DNA of 64,000 nt from Nonlabens spongiae (lineage in GTDB: Bacteria; Bacteroidota; Bacteroidia; Flavobacteriales; Flavobacteriaceae). Under the pieces are notes generated by a model, which saw nothing but the letters and a program-made list of their open reading frames with translations, was not told where the DNA came from and searched no databases. Location of the stretch: positions 806,001 to 870,000 of the forward strand of contig NZ_CP019344.1 of NCBI RefSeq assembly GCF_002117125.1. Direction: 5' to 3'. The translations under genes and the position numbers were made by a program. Below, in pieces: positions 25,290 to 35,149 of the stretch (positions are counted from its first letter, which is position 1; each line of letters starts with the position of its first letter).

Positions 25290-26549
25290 ATGCGCACAAA
25301 ACAAACCTTCTCAATCCGCTTCTGGCAACAGGTTGCCAGAGCAACCAATGGTGAAGCTGGACTATATGTCCGAATTACAGTCAACGGCAAACGCCTGGAC
25401 ATTAGTCTCAAAAGACGTGTTCCTCTTTCTTTATGGGATGACAAGAAGAAACAAGCAAAAGGGCACTCAACCAAAGCCAGACAGATAAATGAGTACTTGG
25501 AAGAAGTAAGGTCTCGCCTGTTTGATATCTATAAGGAGTTAAAATACCGGGACAAGATAATCACAGCTCAAATAATAAAAGCGGCTTTCAACAATGATGA
25601 CGAAAAATCAAAATCCCTACTCGACCTAATCGAGTACCATAGCAAGAAGATTGAGAATACCCTGTCAAAGGGCACCATTAAAAATTTTGGTGTAACCGAG
25701 AGTTATCTCAAAAAGTTTTTAGAGAAAGAAAAGAAAACCACAGATATCTATCTTAAGCAATTGGACTATAAATTTTTGGTTGACTTTGAAAACTACCTGG
25801 CCAATGTATGGCCAATTGGTCACCCAAGGGCAATGAGCCAAAACACCATCATGAAACACATCCAGCGCTCACGCAAGATGGTAACACTTGCCTATCATTT
25901 GGAATGGTTGGAGCGCGACCCATTCGCAAGATGGAAACCCAAGTATGAAAAGACAAATCGCGAGTTTCTTTCAGAAACTGAACTTGAGAATCTCGAGAAT
26001 CACAATTTTAATAGCGAGCGATTGGACAGAGTACGTGATTTGTTCGTATTTAGTTGTTATACAGGTATCAGTTACGTCGACATTATGGCGCTCAAACCTG
26101 ACAATGTGATGAAAGGTATAGATGGTGGGAACTGGATAGTTACCAAACGTCAAAAAACCAAGAGTTCGGTAAAAGTTCCATTGTTGGGTAGAGCCGAAGA
26201 AATTATTGAAAAATACAGCAATCATCCCATGACAGCTGTAACGGCATCACTATTACCGATAATCACTAACGAGAAACTGAATGCCTACCTCAAAGAAGTA
26301 ACAAATCACGTAGGTATCAAAAAGAATTTGACGTTTCATATGGCGCGACACACTTTTGCCACTACCATTACACTTTCTAATGGGGTACCTATAGAAACGG
26401 TTTCTAAACTTCTGGGGCATACTAAGATTGCTACCACTCAAATTTATGCTCGAGTACTAGAACATAAAGTAAGTTCAGATATGGATAATCTTAAGTTGAA
26501 GCTCAAGTCAAAAGAAAACAGCGACAAAAAAAGAAATTATATAACATAG
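25290..26549 (+). CDS. Tyrosine recombinase (island integrase)
   Basis: A 419-residue integrase of the type found on Bacteroidota integrative elements. An N-terminal arm-binding domain comes first (YVRITVNGKRLDISLKRRVP, LWDDKKKQAKG). A SAM-like core-binding domain follows (residues 110-215), then the catalytic domain with the Arg in CYTGISYVDIMALK context, H-x-x-R in HMARHTFATT, GHTKIATTQIYARV with the nucleophile Tyr. It is complete and next to attL, so it is the likely agent of insertion at tRNA-Arg. It ends with a Lys-rich tail. Confidence 0.93.
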   Translation: MRTKQTFSIRFWQQVARATNGEAGLYVRITVNGKRLDISLKRRVPLSLWDDKKKQAKGHSTKARQINEYLEEVRSRLFDIYKELKYRDKIITAQIIKAAFNNDDEKSKSLLDLIEYHSKKIENTLSKGTIKNFGVTESYLKKFLEKEKKTTDIYLKQLDYKFLVDFENYLANVWPIGHPRAMSQNTIMKHIQRSRKMVTLAYHLEWLERDPFARWKPKYEKTNREFLSETELENLENHNFNSERLDRVRDLFVFSCYTGISYVDIMALKPDNVMKGIDGGNWIVTKRQKTKSSVKVPLLGRAEEIIEKYSNHPMTAVTASLLPIITNEKLNAYLKEVTNHVGIKKNLTFHMARHTFATTITLSNGVPIETVSKLLGHTKIATTQIYARVLEHKVSSDMDNLKLKLKSKENSDKKRNYIT

Positions 26550-26620
26550 AACGCTATTCACTTATAATACCGCAGTAAGGTCGATTTAATCATAAAACAC
26601 TAAAGGATTACAAATTTTAT

Positions 26621-26628
26621 TACCTTTG
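26621..26628 (+). promoter_or_regulatory. Promoter -7 box for a leaderless HYC_CC_PP transcript
   Basis: TACCTTTG ends only 6 bases before the ATG at 26635. Transcripts from such boxes start a few bases downstream, so the mRNA would have almost no leader. No TTG at standard spacing, so it may need an activator. Confidence 0.5.
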
Positions 26629-26634
26629 TAGATA

Positions 26635-27054
26635 ATGAAAATTTTAGTGCATAAAACTTTATCCGTGTTGATGGCATTTGTAGTACTCTTCACTACAATG
26701 TCATTTACAATAGATATGCACTATTGTGGGGAGACTCTGGTCGATTTTTCATTCAATGATTCCGCAAAAACTTGTGGAATGGAAAAAGTTCAGGCTGAAA
26801 AGACCTGTAACAATCCCATGATGAAAGAAAAGTCTTGTTGCTCTAACAAGCAAATTGTAAAAGAAAGCAATGAAGACCTTAAAATGTCCCTGGACAAAGT
26901 CTCATTCGAGCAACAAATTTTTGTCGCTGTATTCACCTATTCTTATTTGAACCTTTTCGAGAGTGTAGAATCAGAGGATCTTGCTTTCGAGGACTATCCA
27001 CCGCCCTTCCTAGAACGGGATATTCAGGTTCTACACCAGACTTTCCTTATTTGA
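26635..27054 (+). CDS. HYC_CC_PP family small Cys-rich exported protein
   Basis: A 139-residue protein with an N-terminal hydrophobic segment, then the motifs that name the family: MHYCG (about residue 29), KSCCSNK (about residue 78) and DYPPPFLER near the C-terminus, with more Cys at CGMEK and KTCNNP. A second hydrophobic stretch is at IFVAVFTYSYLNLF. Members sit next to heavy-metal RND genes in Bacteroidota. The Cys/His/Met content suggests a periplasmic metal-binding or sensing role, which is inference. It heads the copper block, 111 bp before the RND pump. Confidence 0.85.
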   Translation: MKILVHKTLSVLMAFVVLFTTMSFTIDMHYCGETLVDFSFNDSAKTCGMEKVQAEKTCNNPMMKEKSCCSNKQIVKESNEDLKMSLDKVSFEQQIFVAVFTYSYLNLFESVESEDLAFEDYPPPFLERDIQVLHQTFLI

Positions 27055-27165
27055 TGTATTAGATTTTTGAAGCAAGCCCAATTCCAAGTGCTCGGAAATA
27101 TGGGCTTAAACGCGTGTGTCTGATTTCAAACTACGTTATCGTTCAATTATCTAATTATCAAGCCT

Positions 27166-30100
27166 ATGCTAAACAAAAGCATAAAATTCCTCATTCAAAA
27201 CAAACTCGTTGCTATAATACTTTTAGTCCTATTCATAGCCTGGGGTACGATAAATGCACCTTTCAGTTGGGACACAGGACTACTTCCGAGTGATCCTGTA
27301 GCAGTTGATGCTATTCCAGATATAGGTGAAAATCAGCAGATCGTATTTACTCGGTGGCAGGGACGTTCACCACAAGATATTGAGGACCAAATCACATATC
27401 CCTTAACCACTTCCCTCTTGGGAATTCCTGGTGTAAAAACCATTCGTAGTTCTTCAATGTTCGGTTTTTCCAGTATCTATATCATTTTTGAAGAAGATGT
27501 GGAATTCTATTGGTCACGCAGCCGCATCTTGGAAAAACTAAATTCCTTACCGAGCGGACTGTTACCTGAAGGTGTCAATCCAACCTTGGGACCAGATGCT
27601 ACGGGATTGGGGCAGATATTTTGGTACACATTAGAAGGTCGTGATCAGGATGGAAACGTTACGGGTGGTTGGGACTTGCAGGAATTGCGCAGTATTCAGG
27701 ATTATTACGTTAAATATGGCTTATCATCTGCTGGCGGAGTTTCTGAGGTAGCATCCATAGGTGGATACGTCCAGGAATATCAGGTAGATGTCGAGCCAGA
27801 ATTGATGCGTCAATACGGCATTCATTTAGCTGATGTAGTTAAAGCAGTTAAACAATCGAATCAAGATATTGGCGCGCAGACCCTAGAAATCAATCAAGCC
27901 GAATACCTGGTACGCGGCTTAGGCTATGTCAAATCCATTGTAGACATTGAAAATGCGGTAGTGGACTCAGAAAACTTTACATCAATCCGCATTAAGGATG
28001 TTGCTAAGGTACACTTGGGTCCAGCACCACGTAGAGGTATCCTAGATAAGGAAGGGGCTGAAGTAGTAGGTGGTGTCGTAGTTGCACGTTATGGCGCTAA
28101 CCCAATGGAAGTTATCAATAACGTAAAAGACCAAATAGCCGAGATATCATCGGGACTTCCAACTAAAGTACTTTCAGACGGTCGCACGTCTCAAGTAACA
28201 ATAGTACCATTCTATGACCGTACAGAACTCATACACGAAACGATAAGCACCTTAAATGAGGCCATCACACTTCAAATTTTGATCACCATACTGGTAATAG
28301 TAGTTATGGTTTTCAATCTCAGGGCATCTATTTTAATTACTGGACTATTGCCGGTAGCCGTATTGATGGTCTTCATCACAATGAAACTTTTCAATGTCGA
28401 TGCAAACATCGTTGCGCTCTCAGGTATCGCAATTGCTATTGGTACTATGGTGGATGTGGGTGTCATTCTAGCCGAGAATATGATACGGCACTTAGAAGAT
28501 GAAAAATTACGCTTTCGCGAAAGTGGCGAACCTTTCACAACAAATGAGGTGATCTACAATGCAACCGCAGAAGTGTCAGGTGCTATCCTCACAGCGGTTC
28601 TCACTACTATTATCAGTTTCTTGCCTGTATTCACGATGATAGGCGCAGAAGGTAAATTGTTTAGACCGCTGGCGTTTACCAAAACCATGGCTCTTGTAGC
28701 CGCTCTTATCATCGCGCTTTTTCTGATACCGCCATTTGCAGCAGCTATTTTCAAAAAAAGAGAAATACGCCTGCGCCTCAAGTATTTCCTTAATGGTGCG
28801 CTTATTGTCGCTGGTCTCACAGCTGTCATATATGGGTATTGGCTAGGATTGGTTTTAATTGCTTTTGGTGCATTAACCATTTTATCTTTAACTATTTCGC
28901 TTTCGCGAAAGCGAAAAAACCTTCTAAATACTGTAATAGCAGTAATTGCCGTCGTTTTTTTATTGGCAGAATACTGGCGACCGCTAGGTTTTGATCGCAG
29001 TTTATTGATCAACTTAGTTGTGGTCGCTATACTCTGCTTTGGGTTTCTAGGTGTTTTTTCTTTGCTCAGAAGATACTACGATCGCATTCTGAGCTGGGCT
29101 TTACAAAATAGATTAGTATTCCTTACTATTCCTACTGCGCTATTAGTAGCGGGTTTCTTTATCATGAAGAATACGGGCAAAGAGTTTATGCCTGCACTCA
29201 ATGAAGGCTCTTTCCTGTTAATGCCTACTTCTTTACCACACGCTGGTGTCGAGGAAAACAAGCGTGTATTGCAACAGCTGGATATGGCGGTGGCCAGTAT
29301 TCCAGAAATTGAAACCGTAGTAGGTAAGGCAGGTCGTACCGAGTCTGCCCTAGATCCTGCGCCCTTATCGATGTATGAAAACGTCATTCAGTATAAATCT
29401 GAATACATGCGTAACTCATCAGGTGAACGCCAGCGCTATCGTGTAAATGATGATGGACTTTTTATGTTGAAAAACGGTAAGCTCTTTCACAATAAGAATC
29501 TCGATGTCAGTTCGAGCGCAGTCGAGAACCCTCGGGAGAATGGAAACCTTTCAGAAGCTTACAAAATCTCGAGTAACGAGTTGATTGAAGATGACGATGG
29601 TGAGTACTACCGCAATTGGCGACCCGAGATTAAAAGTCCAGATGATATTTGGAACGAAATCGTAAGGGTGACAAAACTGCCTGGCGTTACCTCTGCTCCT
29701 AAGCTGCAACCTATCGAAACCCGACTTGTAATGCTACAAACGGGAATGCGCGCACCTATGGGTGTAAAGGTCAAAGGACAAGATCTTAGTGAAATAGAAG
29801 CTTTTGGTTTCAAAATAGAAGAAATTTTAAAACAAGCTGAAGGTGTAAAGAAACAAGCTGTTTTTGCAGACCGCATTGTAGGGAAACCCTACTTGCTTAT
29901 TGATATAAAACGCGACCAGTTGGCACGTTACGGCGCTTCAATAATGAATGTGCAGGACATTATTCAAGTAGCTGTGGGAGGCATGCCATTAACTCAAACG
30001 GTAGAAGGACGTGAGCGTTATACTATCAGAGTACGCTATCCGAGAGAATTGCGAGCTAATCCTGATGATCTGAAGGATATTTATGTCCCAGTCAATAATG

Positions 30101-30933
30101 GCAGTCCAGTTCCGCTTGGCGAATTGGTGGAAATACGCTATGAGCAAGGACCACAGGCTATTAAAAGTGAGGATACCTTTCTCGTTGGATATGTGTTATT
30201 TGATAAACTGGACGGCTTTGCTGAGGTGGATGTCGTAGAAAATGCCCAAGACTTAATTCAGAAGAAAATCGATAGCGGTGAGTTGGTCGTGCCCCAAGGC
30301 ATCAGCTACAAATTCACGGGTACCTATGAAAATCAGTTACGTGCCGAGAAAACCCTTTCTATCGTAGTCCCACTCTGCCTAATAATTATTTTTCTGATTT
30401 TATACTTTCAGTTCAAATCTGTGACTACATCGCTAATGGTATTTACAGCTATTGCAGTTGCTTTTGCAGGTGGCTTTGTGATGATTTGGCTTTATGATCA
30501 GGACTGGTTTCTCAATTTCAGTCTGTTCGGTGAGAATCTACGAGAGCTCTTCAACATCAAGACGGTAAATCTAAGTGTGGCTGTCTGGGTTGGTTTTATC
30601 GCTCTCTTTGGTATTGCAACAGATGACGGTGTGGTGATGGCAACCTATCTCAACCAGACATTTGACAAAAGGAAACCGAAAGAGATTAGTGGTATCCGTA
30701 AGGCTACGCGTAGAGCTGCTGGCAAGCGAATACGCCCTTGCCTGATGACAACAGTTACAACCGTTCTGGCTCTATTGCCTGTGCTGACCTCTAGCGGAAA
30801 AGGTAGCGATATAATGATACCTATGGCAATCCCCATTATGGGCGGTATGCTGATCGATGTGACTTCTTATTTTTTGTTGCCTGTTCTGTACAGCTGGCGT
30901 GAAGAATATCAACTTAAAAGGGCAAACAAATGA
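27166..30933 (+). CDS. cusA: Heavy-metal RND efflux pump (CusA/CzcA family)
   Basis: A 1255-residue inner-membrane pump. It has the N-terminal helix, QVVFTRW/SPQDIEDQITYPL porter start, the TM4 proton-relay region GIAIGTMVDVGVILAENMIR, and the C-terminal GIATDDGVVMATYLNQ and LMTTVTTVLALLPVLTSSG. It is about 200 residues longer than Cus/Czc pumps of Proteobacteria. Extra hydrophobic segments are inserted after the TM4-6 block (residues 535-630), and a long periplasmic insert follows the DPAPLSMYENV motif (around residues 745-830). The genome palindrome occurs twice in frame (RFRESGE and SLSRKRKN). With the downstream TolC and CusB it should expel Cu/Ag or similar cations. Confidence 0.93.
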   Translation: MLNKSIKFLIQNKLVAIILLVLFIAWGTINAPFSWDTGLLPSDPVAVDAIPDIGENQQIVFTRWQGRSPQDIEDQITYPLTTSLLGIPGVKTIRSSSMFGFSSIYIIFEEDVEFYWSRSRILEKLNSLPSGLLPEGVNPTLGPDATGLGQIFWYTLEGRDQDGNVTGGWDLQELRSIQDYYVKYGLSSAGGVSEVASIGGYVQEYQVDVEPELMRQYGIHLADVVKAVKQSNQDIGAQTLEINQAEYLVRGLGYVKSIVDIENAVVDSENFTSIRIKDVAKVHLGPAPRRGILDKEGAEVVGGVVVARYGANPMEVINNVKDQIAEISSGLPTKVLSDGRTSQVTIVPFYDRTELIHETISTLNEAITLQILITILVIVVMVFNLRASILITGLLPVAVLMVFITMKLFNVDANIVALSGIAIAIGTMVDVGVILAENMIRHLEDEKLRFRESGEPFTTNEVIYNATAEVSGAILTAVLTTIISFLPVFTMIGAEGKLFRPLAFTKTMALVAALIIALFLIPPFAAAIFKKREIRLRLKYFLNGALIVAGLTAVIYGYWLGLVLIAFGALTILSLTISLSRKRKNLLNTVIAVIAVVFLLAEYWRPLGFDRSLLINLVVVAILCFGFLGVFSLLRRYYDRILSWALQNRLVFLTIPTALLVAGFFIMKNTGKEFMPALNEGSFLLMPTSLPHAGVEENKRVLQQLDMAVASIPEIETVVGKAGRTESALDPAPLSMYENVIQYKSEYMRNSSGERQRYRVNDDGLFMLKNGKLFHNKNLDVSSSAVENPRENGNLSEAYKISSNELIEDDDGEYYRNWRPEIKSPDDIWNEIVRVTKLPGVTSAPKLQPIETRLVMLQTGMRAPMGVKVKGQDLSEIEAFGFKIEEILKQAEGVKKQAVFADRIVGKPYLLIDIKRDQLARYGASIMNVQDIIQVAVGGMPLTQTVEGRERYTIRVRYPRELRANPDDLKDIYVPVNNGSPVPLGELVEIRYEQGPQAIKSEDTFLVGYVLFDKLDGFAEVDVVENAQDLIQKKIDSGELVVPQGISYKFTGTYENQLRAEKTLSIVVPLCLIIIFLILYFQFKSVTTSLMVFTAIAVAFAGGFVMIWLYDQDWFLNFSLFGENLRELFNIKTVNLSVAVWVGFIALFGIATDDGVVMATYLNQTFDKRKPKEISGIRKATRRAAGKRIRPCLMTTVTTVLALLPVLTSSGKGSDIMIPMAIPIMGGMLIDVTSYFLLPVLYSWREEYQLKRANK

Positions 30934-32150
30934 AAAACATACTAATTATGCTATCCCTGGTGATGTCATTTGCTTTCGCGAAATCGCAACAACTACAAGC
31001 TTATATAGATGAATCGATTGAAAACAATCCAGAAATCCAAACCTTTGAACTACGCTATAATATTGCAGAGGAAAAGGTAAATGAGACCAACTGGTTACCA
31101 AATACTGAAATAAGTGCAGGCTATTTTATAAGTGAACCAGAAACTCGTACAGGTGCACAAGTTGCTCAATTCTCGATTAGGCAGATGCTGCCTTGGTTTG
31201 GAACCATAACAGCTCGGGAAAACTACGCCAGTTCAATAGCTGAGGCTGAATATGTGGAAATTACCATTGCCAAACGAAAATTGGCGCTCTCGGTTGCGCA
31301 GTCATATTATCAGCTGTATTCCATAAAGGCAAAGCAGACTGTGATTGACAAAAATATCAGGCTATTAAAGACGTATGAACAGCTGGCATTGACATCGGTT
31401 GAAGTGGGTAAAGCCAGCGCGGTAGATGTACTGAAATTACAGATACGACAGAATGAGCTGCAACAACAAAAAGAATTACTTCAAGAAGAATTTCTTGCAG
31501 AGCAAACTAATTTCAACAACCTACTCAATCGGGAATCAATAGAACAGGTTCAAGTTGTAGACTCGCTTATAATTCCAGAAATAGACCCATTGATTGATGA
31601 AAACGCTTTATCGCTTAACCCAGAGTTGATTAAGTACGATAAACTCTATGAGTCCATTGAACAATCAGAATTATTGAACCAGCGTAAGAGTTTGCCTATG
31701 CTTGGTTTTGGGGTAAACTACCTGCCTGTGCAGGAACGACCAAATATGAATTTTAGCGATAACGGCAAGGATATCTTAATGCCTATGGTAACGTTAAGCA
31801 TACCCTTATTTGACAACCGCTACAATTCACGTTCACGTCAGAATGAGCTGAGACAGCAAGAGATTGAGTCCCAAAAGCAACAACGATTGAATGTTTTAGA
31901 ATCCGCTTTCGCGAAAGCGAAATCCCTAAGAAATCAAGCACGTATATCATTCAACTCCCAAAATCAAAATTTAGCTCAAGCAAAGGATGCCGAGGAAATT
32001 CTCTTGAAAAATTACGAAACGGGAACCATTGATTTCAACGATGTGCTGGACATACAGGAATTGCAACTGAAATTTCAGATGAACCAAATCGAGTCGGTGC
32101 GGATGTACTATGCACAGTCTGCGATTATTAACTATTTAATAAATCAATAA
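30930..32150 (+). CDS. TolC-family outer-membrane efflux protein
   Basis: A 406-residue outer-membrane factor: signal peptide MKNILIMLSLVMSFAFAKSQ, then two TolC/OEP helical repeats rich in Gln and Asn (NPEIQTFELRYNIAEEKV; YETGTIDFNDVLDIQELQLK). Its start overlaps the pump stop by 4 bases, so translation is coupled and it is the channel of that pump. A palindrome variant lies in the signal peptide, and a perfect copy (31905-31919) reads AFAKAK. The 100 bases after that perfect copy reappear almost unchanged at 35932 in a chimeric gene. Confidence 0.92.
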   Translation: MKNILIMLSLVMSFAFAKSQQLQAYIDESIENNPEIQTFELRYNIAEEKVNETNWLPNTEISAGYFISEPETRTGAQVAQFSIRQMLPWFGTITARENYASSIAEAEYVEITIAKRKLALSVAQSYYQLYSIKAKQTVIDKNIRLLKTYEQLALTSVEVGKASAVDVLKLQIRQNELQQQKELLQEEFLAEQTNFNNLLNRESIEQVQVVDSLIIPEIDPLIDENALSLNPELIKYDKLYESIEQSELLNQRKSLPMLGFGVNYLPVQERPNMNFSDNGKDILMPMVTLSIPLFDNRYNSRSRQNELRQQEIESQKQQRLNVLESAFAKAKSLRNQARISFNSQNQNLAQAKDAEEILLKNYETGTIDFNDVLDIQELQLKFQMNQIESVRMYYAQSAIINYLINQ

Positions 32151-33268
32151 TGAGAATACTAAAAAAAATCACCCTATTACTGTTTTCTTCTACAGTGTTC
32201 GCTCAAGTGGGAACTAATGGGCAGGATAGAAAAGAAGAAGGAAGACCAGTTAAGGAGTACAACCTTACTATTGAAGAAAATGAAATGACTCTCGCTGGCG
32301 TAACCGCTAAAGGAATGACCATCAATGGTGGTATCCCAGGACCCGTATTGGAATTCAACGAAGGAGACCTCGCCCTTATCAACGTCACCAATAAAATGGA
32401 TGAAGAAACATCGGTACACTGGCACGGTTTGATACTTCCCAATTTTTACGATGGCGTTCCCTATTTGACCACGCCACCTATTAAACCAGGAACAACTTTT
32501 CAGTACAGAATCCCAATAAACCAATCGGGCACCTACTGGTACCATTCCCATACGATGCTACAGGAGCAAAGCGGTGTTTATGGGTCTATTATTATTCACC
32601 CAAAAGAAAAAACTCTGGAATATGACAAGGATTTGGTTGTGGTACTCTCTGATTGGACCAACGAAAATCCTATGAATGTTTTGCGAAACCTAAAGCGTGG
32701 AAATGAGTGGTATCAGGTCAAAAAAGGTACGGCGGTTCCTTTGGGCAGGGTTATCAAGGAAGGTGCATTTGGTGCACAACTGAAATTTTGGAGAGACCGT
32801 ATGGAAGGAGCCGATATAGCCGACATCTATTATCCGGCATTTCTGACCAATGGAAAATCATTGGCCGAGTATCCCGAATTCAAAACAGGCGAAAAAGTAC
32901 GTCTTCGCTTTATCAATGCATCCGCCTCTACCTATTACTGGATGGATTTTGGCGGTGGCAACCCTATGGTCGTTTCAGGCGACGGTATTGATGTGGAACC
33001 TGTACCTAAAAGCCGTTTCCTTTTTGGTATTGCCGAAACCTATGATGTTATCGTAACCATTCCCGAAGGTACTTTGGAAGTTACCGCCACCGCTCAAGAT
33101 GGTTCTGGTAGCACCTCGTTGCGCTTGGGACAGGGAAGCCTGTATCCTGCAAAAAGAATTGAGAGACCTGACAAGGTTGTAATGATGAAACAAATGGCCA
33201 AAATGGATATGAAGATGGGCGCACCTGCAATGGTGGGTAACAAAAAGAAAAAACACCCGAGTTTTTGA
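32150..33268 (+). CDS. Multicopper oxidase, N-terminal part (frameshifted)
   Basis: A 372-residue ORF: signal peptide, then cupredoxin domains 1 and 2 of a CopA-type multicopper oxidase with copper ligands in SVHWHGLILP and GTYWYHSHTML. It ends in HPSF-stop. The frame of the next ORF, read upstream of this stop, gives KEKTPEFLKENYGM, which continues the protein naturally after MVGNKK. A single missing A in the run at 33242-33246, or a -1 slip, would join the two. So this is half of a split gene: a real mutation, a sequencing error in the A run, or a recoding site. Its start overlaps the TolC stop. Confidence 0.88.
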   Translation: MRILKKITLLLFSSTVFAQVGTNGQDRKEEGRPVKEYNLTIEENEMTLAGVTAKGMTINGGIPGPVLEFNEGDLALINVTNKMDEETSVHWHGLILPNFYDGVPYLTTPPIKPGTTFQYRIPINQSGTYWYHSHTMLQEQSGVYGSIIIHPKEKTLEYDKDLVVVLSDWTNENPMNVLRNLKRGNEWYQVKKGTAVPLGRVIKEGAFGAQLKFWRDRMEGADIADIYYPAFLTNGKSLAEYPEFKTGEKVRLRFINASASTYYWMDFGGGNPMVVSGDGIDVEPVPKSRFLFGIAETYDVIVTIPEGTLEVTATAQDGSGSTSLRLGQGSLYPAKRIERPDKVVMMKQMAKMDMKMGAPAMVGNKKKKHPSF

Positions 33269-34527
33269 AGGAGAATTACGGGATGAAAATGGATATGAAA
33301 GATGGCCGGATGAATATGGGAATGCAAGATAAAATGTCAATGAATAAAGGCGAAATGGGCGATAATATGAAGATGGACAAAAAGATGAACGGTATGGCAG
33401 GAATGAAAAAAGATACAATGCCAATGAAATCTTCCGAACCTTCGCATAAGATGGTTGGCCATATGGGGCACGATATGCCTATGATGCAGAAAGACACTTC
33501 ATCTTTTGATTACGATACTCGTAAAACCTATTTCAACTATGATTTCTTAAAAGCCAAAGAAAATACCACCTATAAGGCTGATTTGCCCGTAAACGACATT
33601 CTGTTGAACCTGACCGGAAATATGCAACGCTATGTGTGGAGTATGAACGGTGTGCCACTTTCAGAAACGGATAAGATTAAAATAAAGGGTGGTGAAGTAA
33701 CCCGCATTACCCTTAACAACCTGACGATGATGCACCACCCGATGCACCTTCACGGTCATTATTTTAGGGTAATCAATGAAAATGGTGAGCGCTCGCCGTT
33801 GAAACACACCGTCAATGTGCCACCTATGCAGAAAGTGGTCATCGAGTTCTATAACGAGGAATATGGTGATTGGTTCTTTCACTGCCACATCCTGTACCAT
33901 ATGATGGGCGGTATGGCTCGCGTATTCAGCTATGATACCCCAAGGGATGAAAGGATGAAAGGTTTTCCCGTTCAAAAACTGATTGACGAAACAGACCATT
34001 ACTATTCTTGGGGATTATTGCGTGCAGGCTCAAACTTTAATGAACTATTTCTAATGTCAAGCAATATTCGGAACGGTTTTGGTTTACGGGCAGAGTTCGA
34101 CTATGACAAAAACCTTGAAGCCGAAATTAACTATGATAGATACCTAAATGATTGGGTGCGCCTCTATGTAGGAGTGAATACCGAAACTTCCACACCAGAC
34201 TCGTATGACAACTTCAATACGGTAGGTCTAATTGGTTTAAAATACTTTACGCCTTACCGATTTAATGTAGATGTGAGTATGGACCATCAACTGCGCCCAA
34301 GGATTCGTCTGGACAGGGAAATCCTGATTTTTCCAAGAATTTTTCTGGAAGGTGAATATGAATATCGAGCTGACTTTGGTTGGGTGAACGATATTGGGGA
34401 TTTATCTTATCAAAGCGAAACACAGTGGTTGGTGGGAGCCTCTTATATCCTATCCCGAAATTTTTCAATACAAGCAAATTACAACAACCGATATGGCTGG
34501 GGTGGCGGCCTTTTAGCCCGATTTTAA
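33265..34527 (+). CDS. Multicopper oxidase C-terminal part fused to a CopB-like outer-membrane barrel
   Basis: A 420-residue ORF whose apparent TTG start is probably internal to the ancestral gene. It begins with a Met-rich linker (about 25 Met in 75 residues, for example MKMDMKDGRMNMGMQDKM). Next is the last cupredoxin domain with type 1/2/3 copper ligands HHPMHLHGHYF and WFFHCHILYHMMGGM. From residue about 245 it becomes a strand-rich segment (RAGSNFNELFLMSSNIRNGF, then ASYILSRNFSIQANYNNRYG) ending in ARF, like CopB/PcoB outer-membrane proteins. The oxidase converts Cu(I) to Cu(II) in the periplasm; the fusion would anchor it in the outer membrane. Confidence 0.85.
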   Translation: MKENYGMKMDMKDGRMNMGMQDKMSMNKGEMGDNMKMDKKMNGMAGMKKDTMPMKSSEPSHKMVGHMGHDMPMMQKDTSSFDYDTRKTYFNYDFLKAKENTTYKADLPVNDILLNLTGNMQRYVWSMNGVPLSETDKIKIKGGEVTRITLNNLTMMHHPMHLHGHYFRVINENGERSPLKHTVNVPPMQKVVIEFYNEEYGDWFFHCHILYHMMGGMARVFSYDTPRDERMKGFPVQKLIDETDHYYSWGLLRAGSNFNELFLMSSNIRNGFGLRAEFDYDKNLEAEINYDRYLNDWVRLYVGVNTETSTPDSYDNFNTVGLIGLKYFTPYRFNVDVSMDHQLRPRIRLDREILIFPRIFLEGEYEYRADFGWVNDIGDLSYQSETQWLVGASYILSRNFSIQANYNNRYGWGGGLLARF

Positions 34528-34552
34528 CAAGTAACAATTTAAAACAAACAAA

Positions 34553-35149
34553 ATGAAGACAGTAAAAAGAACAATGAGCACAATGGCACTTGCTGCCACA
34601 ATGATTCTAACCGTTTCCTGCAAGGATGGAAACAAGAATGAACCAGCTGCACCTATGAGCAACGAGATGCATCAGGAAACGATGGATGACAAGGACAATA
34701 TGGCTATGGGCAAAAATCAAGATGCCAAGGCCGAGGCCATATTAAAGGGCTATTTCAATCTAAAAGATGCTTTGGTAAACGATGACAATTCCAAAGCAAA
34801 GGAACTGGGCAACACCTTGGCACAATCGCTCAAATCCTTTGATGCATCGAGCTATGCGGACAGCGAGCAGAACGAACTAAAGGACATCATCGAAGATGCC
34901 ACCGAACACGCCGAACATATTGGCGAGAGCGATATAGCACACCAACGCGAGCATTTTAAGACGCTCAGTAAGGATATGGCCGATATGGTGGCGATAACAG
35001 GAACATCAATGAAAATTTATGAGCAATACTGCCCAATGTACGATAACAACAAAGGCGGTGCTTGGCTCAGTATGAACGAAGAAATCAGAAACCCCTATTT
35101 CGGTGCCCAAATGCTGAAATGTGGAAAGGTGCAACGTGAAATCAATTAA
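34553..35149 (+). CDS. DUF3347 lipoprotein, copy 1
   Basis: A 198-residue lipoprotein (lipobox LTVSC, Cys about 23). A Met-rich segment (MSNEMHQETMDDKDNMAMGK) precedes a DUF3347 domain: ILKGYFNLKDALVNDDNSKA, a four-helix region, and the conserved end YCPMYDNNKGGAWLSMNEEI plus NPYFGAQMLKCGKV. The Cys, Met and His residues suggest metal binding in the periplasm. The same domain recurs at 36161 and at the C-terminus of CusB (39274). Confidence 0.87.
   Translation: MKTVKRTMSTMALAATMILTVSCKDGNKNEPAAPMSNEMHQETMDDKDNMAMGKNQDAKAEAILKGYFNLKDALVNDDNSKAKELGNTLAQSLKSFDASSYADSEQNELKDIIEDATEHAEHIGESDIAHQREHFKTLSKDMADMVAITGTSMKIYEQYCPMYDNNKGGAWLSMNEEIRNPYFGAQMLKCGKVQREIN

Noticed and set aside
33241-33254. 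Canonical -1 programmed frameshift heptamer in the multicopper oxidase
   Set aside because: In the zero frame the bases read C-AAA-AAG and G-AAA-AAA, which do not fit X-XXY-YYZ exactly; a run-length change is the simpler explanation.
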